Positions 1 to 5,072 of a stretch of 5,072 bases of DNA are shown one piece after another. The notes beneath the pieces were generated by a model. That model was not told the origin of the DNA. It was given only the letters and a program-made list of their open reading frames with translations, and searched no databases. How positions within the stretch are numbered: position 1 is the stretch's first letter; every line of letters starts with the position of its first letter. Source of the stretch: an uncultured Kordia sp. (GTDB lineage: Bacteria; Bacteroidota; Bacteroidia; Flavobacteriales; Flavobacteriaceae); the NCBI GenBank assembly GCA_913054565.1, contig CAJXHW010000159.1, positions 1-5,072 of the forward strand, given 5' to 3'. Position numbers and translations under genes: made by a program.

Positions 1-16
1 TATAGTAATTCGTAAT

Positions 17-607
17 TTATTGATGTTTTCCTTTTTCCCAACCATGTTTTCCTAAATACTGGTTTCCTGATTCAATAGCACCACCCTCAATAGAGGTCCC
101 CATAGAGTCATTCCAACGATTTAAGTAACCGAATAAAGAAATAACTCCTAACATTTCAACTATCTCTCCTTCATCCCAGTATTTGTGTAATTCTGTCTGA
201 ATTTTTTCATTCACAGCATTCGGAATAACAGAAGCTGCCAAAGAAAAATCTAAAGCTGCACGCTCAGCATCAGAAAAAGCCGGATGGGTTTTATAGTCCC
301 AAATATTATCTAACTGTTCCTGTTCAGCACCATAACGCTCGGCAGCTCTAATGGCATGTGCCTGACAATACCTACAACCCGTAGCGTTACTAGACACCCA
401 AGCAATCATTCGTTTTAATGCAGATGTTACACGGCCTTCATTTGCCATAACAGCTTTATTTAAATTTATAAAAGCCTTAGATATTGCTGGTCGGCGTTGC
501 ATGGTTAATACAGAATTAGGACAAAAACCTAAAGTTTCATTAAAGAAGATTGCTAATTCTTGAGTTTCTAAATCATGGTCTGCAGATAATGGAGTAACTA
601 ATGGCAT
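17..607 (-). CDS. AhpD-like carboxymuconolactone decarboxylase family protein (peroxidase-related enzyme)
   Basis: This is a complete 196-residue protein of the CMD/AhpD fold. The key signature is C78-R-Y-C81-Q-A-H84, the CxxCxxH motif that in AhpD-type proteins forms the redox-active cysteine pair and proton relay. It is followed by a helical region and by YLNRWND at 161-167, typical of the longer 'peroxidase-related' CMD proteins. Family knowledge suggests a thiol-dependent (hydro)peroxide-reducing or disulfide-shuttling role in the cytosol, but the substrate is not evident; true gamma-carboxymuconolactone decarboxylases lack the CxxC pair. There is no signal peptide. The ATG at 605-607 is chosen because MPLVTPLSADHDL leads directly into the conserved N-terminal helix. 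The gene is divergent from the osmC-like gene across 128 bases and stands alone on its strand within the window. The CMD family is certain enough; the specific function is inferred. Confidence 0.87.
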   Translation of the reverse strand: MPLVTPLSADHDLETQELAIFFNETLGFCPNSVLTMQRRPAISKAFINLNKAVMANEGRVTSALKRMIAWVSSNATGCRYCQAHAIRAAERYGAEQEQLDNIWDYKTHPAFSDAERAALDFSLAASVIPNAVNEKIQTELHKYWDEGEIVEMLGVISLFGYLNRWNDSMGTSIEGGAIESGNQYLGKHGWEKGKHQ

Positions 608-627
608 TTGTGCTTTTTTTAGAGGTT

Positions 628-641
628 ATAATATTGTCTAA
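628..641 (-). promoter_or_regulatory. Copy 1 of a duplicated motif, TTAGACAATATTAT, upstream of the AhpD-like gene
   Basis: Read on the minus strand this is TTAGACAATATTAT and ends 20 bases before the AhpD-like start codon. A copy differing only by one missing A lies at 687-699 on the plus strand, in the same orientation relative to its own downstream gene. The duplication is seen directly; a role as regulator binding site or promoter part is inferred. Confidence 0.4.
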
Positions 642-686
642 AATAGTATTTCTACAAGTATTTTGCAACCATATGTTCAGTATAAA

Positions 687-699
687 TTAGACATATTAT
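687..699 (+). promoter_or_regulatory. Copy 2 of the duplicated motif, TTAGACATATTAT, upstream of the osmC-like gene
   Basis: This sequence matches copy 1 (628-641, minus strand) except for one A, and ends 36 bases before the osmC-like ATG. It overlaps a short palindrome, ACATA-T-TATGT, at 691-701, and another, ATGTACAT, at 698-705. The cluster of symmetry between two divergent redox-type genes suggests a shared operator, but no known binding site is recognised. Confidence 0.4.
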
Positions 700-700
700 G

Positions 701-722
701 TACATTTACATTTATAGATTTT
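701..722 (+). promoter_or_regulatory. Weak candidate -7 elements for the osmC-like operon
   Basis: TACATTTA occurs twice, at 701-708 and 707-714, and TAGATTTT lies at 715-722; each matches the Bacteroidota -7 consensus TAnnTTTG at seven of eight positions. No good TTG-type -33 element lies at the usual distance. The start codon at 736 is preceded by an A-rich leader without a Shine-Dalgarno sequence, which is normal for this phylum. Which of the three is used cannot be decided here. Confidence 0.25.
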
Positions 723-735
723 AAAAAACAATAAA

Positions 736-1158
736 ATGGATAAGAATATAGTTAAAACCTATTGGAAAGGGGATATGACTTTTGATGCCACTAACCCTGG
801 TGGTAACCTTGTTATGGATGCCTCAAAAGAGATAGGTGGTAATGATGCAGGGTTTAGACCAAAAGCAATGATGTTAGCATCTTTAGCTGGTTGTTCAGGT
901 ATTGATATAGCTATGTTTCTTAAAAAAATGCGTGTTGAGGTTGATACGTTTGATATTGTTATAGAAGCAGAATTAACAGATGAAATGCCGCGTTATTATC
1001 ATAAAGTTCACTGTATTTATAATTTTTATGGTATAGATTTGAATGAAAAAAAGATTCAAAAAATAGTTGATTTATCTGTAGATAAATATTGTGGTGTGAT
1101 GGAAATGTTCCGTCAGTTTGCTGAGGTAACTATTGCTATTAAATATCATAATTCATAA
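736..1158 (+). CDS. OsmC family protein, YhfA-like subgroup
   Basis: This complete 140-residue protein has the usual OsmC/Ohr length. The motif LASLAGCSGIDI (49-58, C53 in the central helix) and VDKYCGVMEMF (115-125, C119) carry the two conserved cysteines. As in E. coli YhfA, the second cysteine sits in KYC-[GS]-V rather than in the CP motif of classical Ohr/OsmC proteins; this resemblance is from memory of the family. OsmC/Ohr proteins are cytosolic, thiol-dependent hydroperoxide reductases, but the YhfA branch has no firmly established substrate, so peroxidase activity is an inference. The ATG at 736 follows an A-rich leader and is the natural start (MDKNIVKTYWKGDMTF begins the first beta strand). 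It is the first gene of a tight run with the methyltransferase and recJ, and divergent from an AhpD-like gene, a context that fits a redox role. Confidence 0.9.
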   Translation: MDKNIVKTYWKGDMTFDATNPGGNLVMDASKEIGGNDAGFRPKAMMLASLAGCSGIDIAMFLKKMRVEVDTFDIVIEAELTDEMPRYYHKVHCIYNFYGIDLNEKKIQKIVDLSVDKYCGVMEMFRQFAEVTIAIKYHNS

Positions 1159-1161
1159 GTT

Positions 1162-1962
1162 TTGAAAACGGAAAACTACATAGCTATAAATAAAGAGTCG
1201 TGGAATAAAAGGACAGAATTTCATATAGAATCTGATTTTTATGACATGGATGCGTTTAAAGAAGGAAAAACGTCTTTAAAAACTATTGAACTTGCATTAC
1301 TTGGTGACGTTAAAGGAAAACGTATTTTGCACTTGCAATGTCATTTTGGTCAAGACAGTTTATCGTTAGCAAGAATGGGAGCTAAAATTACCGGAATTGA
1401 TTTATCCGATAAAGCTATTGTTGCTGCCAAAACATTAAATAAAGAACTGAATTTAGATGCGGAGTTTATAGTATCTGATGTTTACGATTTGCCAAATCAT
1501 TTAAAAGGAGAATTTGATATTGTTTATACGTCTTATGGTGTGATTGGTTGGCTGCCTGATATGGATAAATGGGGAGAAATTATTTCACACTATTTAAAAC
1601 CAAACGGACAATTTGTTTTTGTGGAATTTCATCCAAATGTTTGGATGTATGATGATGATTTTAAAGCCGTAACGTACAATTATTTTAAAACGGAACCAAT
1701 AGTAGAAGAAGAGCAGGGTACTTATGCTGATAAAAATACTCAGGTAGAATTTAAATATGTGTGTTGGAATCATGGTTTAAGCGAGGTAATGTCTGGTTTA
1801 CTATCAAATGGTATAGAAATCACTGACTTTAAAGAGTATAATTACTCACCTTATGACTGTTTTTCACACACTAAAAAAATAGAAGAGCGTAAATATCAAA
1901 TAAAACCTTTTGGGGATAAAATGCCATTATGTTATTCTATTGTTGCTCATAAAAAGAATTAA
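1162..1962 (+). CDS. Class I SAM-dependent methyltransferase, substrate unknown
   Basis: This 266-residue protein has a Rossmann-type methyltransferase core. Motif I is RILHLQCHFGQDSLSLAR (54-71), a variant glycine-rich SAM loop; the acidic residue ending strand 2 is in GIDLSDKA (78-85); DVYDLP at 106-111 fits the adenine-contacting motif; FDIVYTSYGVIGWLPD (118-133) is motif IV; and LKPNGQFVFVEFHP (145-158) is motif V. The N-terminal segment with INKESWNKRTEFHIESDFYD is typical of a family of small-molecule methyltransferases common in Bacteroidota; no substrate is indicated. The start is inferred to be TTG: it lies three bases after the osmC-like stop and in the same frame, and the first ATG, at codon 29, would delete the conserved N-terminal segment. 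recJ follows after 8 bases, so all three genes are probably co-transcribed. No transmembrane segment is seen. Confidence 0.86.
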   Translation: MKTENYIAINKESWNKRTEFHIESDFYDMDAFKEGKTSLKTIELALLGDVKGKRILHLQCHFGQDSLSLARMGAKITGIDLSDKAIVAAKTLNKELNLDAEFIVSDVYDLPNHLKGEFDIVYTSYGVIGWLPDMDKWGEIISHYLKPNGQFVFVEFHPNVWMYDDDFKAVTYNYFKTEPIVEEEQGTYADKNTQVEFKYVCWNHGLSEVMSGLLSNGIEITDFKEYNYSPYDCFSHTKKIEERKYQIKPFGDKMPLCYSIVAHKKN

Positions 1963-1970
1963 CCATTCGT

Positions 1971-3659
1971 ATGCGTTGGACAATAAAACCATTACCGGAA
2001 TCACAAAAAATAGAACATTTACAAGATGTTTTAGGGGTCAATAGTATTATAGCAACAATACTTGTACAACGCGGTATTGAAACCTATGAACAAGCAAAAG
2101 CATTTTTCAGACCTTCCTTAAAGCAATTACACGATCCGTTTTTAATGAAAGACATGCCAGAAGCTGTAGCACGAATTGAAAGTGCCATTGCTAAAGGTGA
2201 AAACATTATGGTGTTTGGTGATTATGATGTTGATGGTACAACAGCAGTATCTTTGGTGGCCTCTTATTTAAAAACGTATTACCCGAATATAGCCACATAT
2301 ATTCCAGATCGTTATGCTGAAGGTTATGGTATATCATACATGGGAATTGATTATGCTTCCGATAATAATATCAGCTTAATTATAGCTTTAGACTGCGGTA
2401 TAAAAGCAGTAGAAAAAGTAAGATATGCTAAAAACAAAGGCATTGATTTTATTATTTGTGATCATCACAGACCAGGTAAAAAATTACCTGATGCCGTGGC
2501 AGTTTTAGATCCTAAACGTTACGATTGTAATTACCCTTATGATGAATTGAGTGGTTGCGGTGTAGGATTTAAACTTATACAAGCCTTAGGAAAAAACAGA
2601 AATCAATCTATAGATGATTTTATATCGTATTTAGATTTGGTGGCCATAAGTATTGCTGCAGACATTGTTCCTATAACTGGTGAAAACAGAATATTGGCTT
2701 TTTATGGCTTACAAGTTATTAACACCAATCCAAGGCCAGGTGTAAAAGCATTCACTAAGAATACTAAAAAGAAAGAATTATCTATCACAGATGTGGTGTT
2801 TCAAATAGCGCCAAAAATTAATGCTGCGGGGCGAATTAAACATGGGAATCATGCGGTAAGTTTATTATCAGAATTAGAGTATACAACCGCAGTTCAATTT
2901 GCGTCTGAAATAGATGCTTATAATACTGAACGTAAGGAATTAGATAAACAAATTACTAAAGAGGCCTTACATCAAATAAAAGTTAATCAAGAAGAAAAAC
3001 GCTTTACGTCTGTTGTTTATAATGCGAATTGGCATAAAGGTGTAATTGGCATTGTAGCGTCTCGATTAATTGAAGAACATTACCGCCCAACATTAGTTTT
3101 TACAAAAAGTGGCGATAAATTAGCAGCATCTGCACGTTCTGTAAAAGGATTTGATGTGTATAATGCTTTGGAACAATGTTCTGAGTTTATTGAACAGTTT
3201 GGCGGACATAAATATGCTGCTGGTTTAACATTATTGCCAGAAAACTATGAGCAGTTTAAAGCTAAGTTTGAAGAGGTTGTGAAATCTACAATAGATGAGC
3301 GGTTATTAACACCAGAAATTACGGTAGATTTAAAAATTGATTTAGAAGATATTAATAGCAAACTGATGCGGTTGTTAAAGCAAATTGGTCCGTTTGGCCC
3401 ACAAAATATGCACCCGGTGTTTATGAGTGAAAACTTGCAAGATACAGGTTATGGAAAATGTGTTGGTGAAGACGACAAACACTTGCGTTTTACGGCTAAA
3501 CATGCAAATTCAAATTCTATAGTTGGTATTGGTTTTGGTTTGGGTGATAAATTGAGCAGTATTACTAATAAAAAACCATTTAGCACCGCTTACGTTTTGG
3601 ATGAAAACGAATGGCAAGGGAATGTGAGTTTGCAGTTGATGGTTAAGGATATTAAATAA
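1971..3659 (+). CDS. recJ: Single-stranded-DNA-specific 5'-3' exonuclease RecJ
   Basis: This 562-residue protein has the expected RecJ length and every hallmark of the DHH phosphoesterase family. Metal-binding motifs in order are VFGDYDVDGTTA (81-92; D84, D86, D88), ALDCG (139-143; D141), CDHHRPGKKLPDA (163-175; D164, H165, H166) and a region ending LVAISIAADIVP (223-234; D231). INAAGRI (283-289) follows. The DHHA1 domain shows WHKGVIGIVASRL (354-366), SARSVKGFDVYNAL (387-400) and GGHKYAAG (411-418). GPFGPQNMHPVF (473-484) begins the C-terminal OB-fold DNA-binding domain. RecJ degrades single-stranded DNA 5' to 3' with Mn2+/Mg2+ in RecF-pathway recombination, mismatch repair and fork processing, in the cytosol. 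The ATG at 1971 gives the standard N terminus and lies 8 bases after the methyltransferase stop; no separate promoter is evident. It converges on lpxH with a 5-base gap. Confidence 0.97.
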   Translation: MRWTIKPLPESQKIEHLQDVLGVNSIIATILVQRGIETYEQAKAFFRPSLKQLHDPFLMKDMPEAVARIESAIAKGENIMVFGDYDVDGTTAVSLVASYLKTYYPNIATYIPDRYAEGYGISYMGIDYASDNNISLIIALDCGIKAVEKVRYAKNKGIDFIICDHHRPGKKLPDAVAVLDPKRYDCNYPYDELSGCGVGFKLIQALGKNRNQSIDDFISYLDLVAISIAADIVPITGENRILAFYGLQVINTNPRPGVKAFTKNTKKKELSITDVVFQIAPKINAAGRIKHGNHAVSLLSELEYTTAVQFASEIDAYNTERKELDKQITKEALHQIKVNQEEKRFTSVVYNANWHKGVIGIVASRLIEEHYRPTLVFTKSGDKLAASARSVKGFDVYNALEQCSEFIEQFGGHKYAAGLTLLPENYEQFKAKFEEVVKSTIDERLLTPEITVDLKIDLEDINSKLMRLLKQIGPFGPQNMHPVFMSENLQDTGYGKCVGEDDKHLRFTAKHANSNSIVGIGFGLGDKLSSITNKKPFSTAYVLDENEWQGNVSLQLMVKDIK

Positions 3660-3672
3660 GTAGTTTATTTAA
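3652..3672. terminator. AT-only palindrome holding both convergent stop codons; possible weak bidirectional terminator
   Basis: TTAAATAA (3652-3659) and TTATTTAA (3665-3672) are perfect 8-base inverted arms around the 5-base loop GTAGT. The TAA of recJ ends the left arm and the TAA of lpxH (on the minus strand) starts the right arm; both proteins end in a Lys codon followed by TAA, which explains part of the symmetry. With no G/C pair the hairpin would be weak and no long T tract follows, so terminator function is doubtful. Confidence 0.3.
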
Positions 3673-4435
3673 ACACTTTCAATTTTAAAACCTCACCATC
3701 AAATTTTCCGTAGGTGTAGTAATTAATCCAATCTCCAAGGTTAATATATTGTGAGTTTTCAGCAATGTCTATTGTCATAGGCAAATGACGATGTCCAAAC
3801 ACAAAATAATCGTAGTGTTTTTGGCTTTGTTTTAATTTACAATATTGCACTAACCATTCATCATCTTCTCCTAAAAAGGTAACGTCATCATCGCCAGAAA
3901 TCAATTTGTTTTTAACAGATAAATATTGTGCTAGTTTCACTCCTAAATCAGGATGTAGCCATCGGAAAAACCATTTGGAAACAGGATTGGTAAACACTTT
4001 TTTCATGCGTTTGTAGCCTTTATCTCCAGGTCCTAATCCGTCACCATGACCAATTAAGAAGGTTTTATTGTTAATTAGAAATTCTTGCGGTTTATGAAAA
4101 ACAGGAATATTTAATTCTTTTTCAAAATAATCATTCATCCAAAGATCATGATTTCCTACAAAAAAGTAAATTGGTATTCCACTATCCCTAATTTCTGCAA
4201 GCTTCCCTAACGTACGTACAAAGCCTTTTGGAACTACAGTTTTATATTCAAACCAAAAGTCAAACAAGTCGCCTAACAGGAAAATAGCTGCTGCGTCTTG
4301 TTTTATTTCATCTAACCATGCTATAAATTTTAGTTCTCGAGGTTTACTAGCTTCAAAATCTGGCGCACCTAAATGGTTGTCTGATGAAAAATAGACTTTC
4401 TTGTCGTTTGGGATATGTAATTGGAAATTAGACAT
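3665..4435 (-). CDS. lpxH: UDP-2,3-diacylglucosamine diphosphatase (LpxH-type)
   Basis: The protein is 256 residues from the chosen start and belongs to the calcineurin-like metallophosphoesterases. Metal-ligand motifs in order are SSDNHLG (17-23; D19, H21), LLGDLFDFWFE (53-63; D56), VGNHDLW (93-99; N95, H96), GHGDG (129-133; H130) and FGHRH (213-217; H215, H217). This order and the LFDFWFE sequence match LpxH, which hydrolyses UDP-2,3-diacylglucosamine to lipid X and UMP at the inner membrane in lipid A synthesis. No membrane segment is seen, as expected for a peripheral protein. An in-frame ATG at 4459 would add eight residues (MQSGTRVI), but the ATG at 4433-4435 is preferred because MSNFQLHIPNDKKVYFSSD is the usual N terminus and the start overlaps the queD stop by 8 bases (ATGTCTAA), typical of translational coupling. 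Other UDP-sugar phosphoesterases are possible but less likely. Confidence 0.92.
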   Translation of the reverse strand: MSNFQLHIPNDKKVYFSSDNHLGAPDFEASKPRELKFIAWLDEIKQDAAAIFLLGDLFDFWFEYKTVVPKGFVRTLGKLAEIRDSGIPIYFFVGNHDLWMNDYFEKELNIPVFHKPQEFLINNKTFLIGHGDGLGPGDKGYKRMKKVFTNPVSKWFFRWLHPDLGVKLAQYLSVKNKLISGDDDVTFLGEDDEWLVQYCKLKQSQKHYDYFVFGHRHLPMTIDIAENSQYINLGDWINYYTYGKFDGEVLKLKVFK

Positions 4436-4880
4436 TATCACTCGCGTACCACTCTGCAAAAGAGGTTTCTGTTTCAGATAGTTTTAAGGAATGTAATTGG
4501 ATGTTTTCCGGCAGACGATTTTTAATTTTTTTGGCAAAATCAATCACCATATTTTCACTAGTTGGCTGATAGTCTACCAAAATCACACTGTGTCCACGGT
4601 CTTGCAATTCTTTAGCCAAATCAAGATGTGGTGTGTTTTTATTAAATACAGTGGCGTGATCAAAACTGTCTACTATTTCTTCTTTTACAACTTTTTTTAA
4701 ATCACCAAAATCAATGACCATTCCAAGTTTTACTTCACCTGGTGTTGTAATTGGTTTTCCTATTACGGTAACTGAAAGTTTATAACTATGACCGTGTACA
4801 TTTTTACATTTACCATCATAACCATAAAGAGCATGACCTGTTTCAAAAGTGAATAGTTTTGTAATACGTATGTTACTCAT
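4428..4880 (-). CDS. queD: 6-carboxy-5,6,7,8-tetrahydropterin synthase QueD (PTPS family)
   Basis: From the chosen start the protein is 150 residues. TFETGHALYGYDGKC (11-25) contains zinc ligand H16 and the catalytic Cys25; HGH (29-31) supplies the other two zinc histidines; MVIDFGDLK (54-62) is the conserved strand; SFDHATVFN (72-80) carries the catalytic Asp/His pair; PTSENMVIDFA (106-116; E109) and LSETETSFAEW (134-144) form the pterin-binding part. The spacing C-x3-HGH fits QueD, which converts 7,8-dihydroneopterin triphosphate to 6-carboxytetrahydropterin, the second step toward preQ0 and queuosine tRNA modification. A 6-pyruvoyl-tetrahydropterin synthase is the alternative. An in-frame ATG at 4910 would add ten residues, but it lies upstream of a good -7 promoter element (4898-4905), so the ATG at 4878-4880 (MSNIRITKLFTF) is preferred. 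lpxH follows with an 8-base overlap, indicating a two-gene operon. Confidence 0.91.
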   Translation of the reverse strand: MSNIRITKLFTFETGHALYGYDGKCKNVHGHSYKLSVTVIGKPITTPGEVKLGMVIDFGDLKKVVKEEIVDSFDHATVFNKNTPHLDLAKELQDRGHSVILVDYQPTSENMVIDFAKKIKNRLPENIQLHSLKLSETETSFAEWYASDNV

Positions 4881-4888
4881 AAAAGAAA

Positions 4889-4901
4889 TTTGTACTACAA
4901 A
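4889..4901. repeat. 13-base palindrome TTTGTA-C-TACAAA beside the queD start
   Basis: Perfect 6-base arms flank one central C. The palindrome overlaps the 3' end of the queD -7 element and the expected transcription start, and ends 9 bases before the queD start codon. This is a good place for a repressor to bind, but no specific regulator is recognised and the site could be chance in such AT-rich DNA. Confidence 0.4.
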
Positions 4902-4905
4902 ACTA
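4898..4905 (-). promoter_or_regulatory. -7 promoter element (TAGTTTTG) of the queD-lpxH operon
   Basis: On the minus strand this is TAGTTTTG, a full match to the Bacteroidota -7 consensus TAnnTTTG. Transcription would then start near 4892, giving a leader of about 12 bases before the queD ATG at 4880. No clear TTG-type -33 element is found at the normal distance (about 4923-4929), so the promoter is weak or helped by a regulator. The position argues against use of the upstream ATG at 4910. Confidence 0.5.
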
Positions 4906-4935
4906 CACAATTTTAAGTTGTAATGATAGCATTTA

Positions 4936-4958
4936 AAACGTTGAGAAGTTGAAACGTT
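4936..4958. repeat. Direct repeat AAACGTT, two copies at 16-base spacing
   Basis: AAACGTT occurs at 4936-4942 and 4952-4958; each contains the self-complementary hexamer AACGTT. The repeats lie between the divergent queD and the gene starting at 5029, and the 16-base period is not a whole number of helical turns. Regulatory meaning is only a possibility. Confidence 0.3.
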
Positions 4959-4986
4959 AATTTTAGAAGATTACGTCAGTAGTTTC

Positions 4987-5019
4987 GTTTCAATTTTATC
5001 ATATTTGTTTTATTGAAAC
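4987..5019. repeat. Inverted repeat GTTTCAAT / ATTGAAAC upstream of the last gene
   Basis: GTTTCAAT (4987-4994) and ATTGAAAC (5012-5019) are perfect 8-base inverted arms with a 17-base spacer. The spacer includes CATATTTG (5000-5007), a seven-of-eight match to the TAnnTTTG -7 element for the plus-strand gene beginning at 5029. The arrangement could be an operator around a promoter; evidence is limited to symmetry and position. Confidence 0.3.
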
Positions 5020-5028
5020 TACATAAAT

Positions 5029-5072
5029 ATGATTAATAGATTATTAAGCTTTTTTTTTATTTTATTTTTTAC
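5029..5072 (+). CDS. 5' end of a probable exported protein or lipoprotein (cut by the window edge)
   Basis: An ATG at 5029 opens a frame with no stop to the window end, reading MINRLLSFFFILFF and then a Thr codon start. One Arg followed by a run of Leu, Phe and Ile is the form of a signal-peptide n-region and h-region, common in flavobacterial secreted proteins and lipoproteins. The product cannot be named from 14 codons. The alternative is that this T-rich stretch is non-coding: TTAATA-GAT-TATTAA (5033-5047) followed by nine T residues also resembles an AT-rich hairpin plus T tract, although no plus-strand gene lies just upstream that would need a terminator. Confidence 0.55.
   Translation, partial: MINRLLSFFFILFF

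Noticed and set aside
608..735. OxyR- or OhrR-type operator between the AhpD-like and osmC-like genes.
   Set aside because: Scattered ATAG words exist but not at OxyR spacing, and the TACAATT/AATTGTA symmetry of OhrR sites is absent; only the duplicated TTAGACA motif is supported.
4436..4459. An eight-residue N-terminal extension of LpxH beginning MQSGTRVI.
   Set aside because: It would deepen the overlap with queD to 32 bases and adds residues before the normal LpxH N terminus; the ATG at 4433-4435 gives a typical start and a compact overlap.
4497..4700. A 67-codon open frame on the plus strand within queD.
   Set aside because: It lies wholly antisense to the well-supported queD gene, is Phe/Tyr-rich as expected from reading AT-rich coding DNA backwards, and shows no recognisable domain.
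4881..4910. A ten-residue N-terminal extension of QueD beginning MCSFVVQ.
   Set aside because: A full TAnnTTTG -7 element lies within it on the same strand, so a transcript from that promoter would not contain the upstream ATG; QueD proteins normally begin close to the chosen start.
4987..5019. GTTTCAAT/ATTGAAAC words as CRISPR repeat remnants, since CRISPR repeats often end ATTGAAAC.
   Set aside because: Only two short copies are present, in opposite orientation, with no repeat-spacer periodicity and no cas gene in the window.
4881..5028. Possible preQ1 riboswitch controlling queD.
   Set aside because: The predicted leader is only about 12 bases, and no preQ1-like stem with an A-rich tail is visible in the upstream region.
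5033..5060. Hairpin-like TTAATA-GAT-TATTAA followed by a T run, as an intrinsic terminator.
   Set aside because: The stem is pure AT, no plus-strand gene ends nearby, and the same bases read well as a signal peptide following an ATG; kept only as an alternative for the partial gene.

Overview
The window looks like ordinary chromosomal DNA from a member of the Bacteroidota, most likely a marine-type Flavobacteriaceae. The grounds are a strongly AT-rich composition, A-rich leaders without clear Shine-Dalgarno sequences, a TAnnTTTG-type -7 promoter element in front of queD, and protein sequences of flavobacterial style (Lys/Asn/Ile-rich). The genus cannot be fixed from the sequence alone. LpxH places the host among lipid-A-making, Gram-negative bacteria.

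Layout from left to right: (1) 17-607, minus strand, an AhpD-like carboxymuconolactone-decarboxylase-family protein with a CxxCxxH redox motif. (2) 608-735, a divergent intergenic region carrying two near-identical copies of a TTAGACA(A)TATTAT motif, one pointing at each flanking gene. (3) 736-3659, plus strand, a tight three-gene run: a YhfA-type OsmC-family protein, a class I SAM-dependent methyltransferase that appears to start at TTG, and the single-strand DNA exonuclease RecJ, with gaps of 3 and 8 bases. (4) 3660-3664, a 5-base gap between the convergent recJ and lpxH stop codons, which lie in the two arms of an AT-only palindrome. (5) 3665-4880, minus strand, a queD-lpxH pair with an 8-base ATGTCTAA overlap. 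(6) 4881-5028, a divergent control region with a -7 element, a 13-base palindrome beside the queD start, and further short repeats. (7) 5029-5072, the first 14 codons of a probable exported protein, cut by the window edge.

The recognised genes are mostly housekeeping: RecJ in DNA repair, LpxH in lipid A synthesis and QueD in queuosine precursor synthesis. The left third may be a small redox-stress module, with AhpD-like and OsmC-like thiol proteins divergently transcribed from a shared control region. I see no mobile element, CRISPR array, RNA gene or toxin/defence system, and no convincing undescribed system. The most interesting points are regulatory: the duplicated motif between the two thiol genes, the in-frame stop/TTG junction between the osmC-like gene and the methyltransferase, and the palindrome overlapping the queD promoter.
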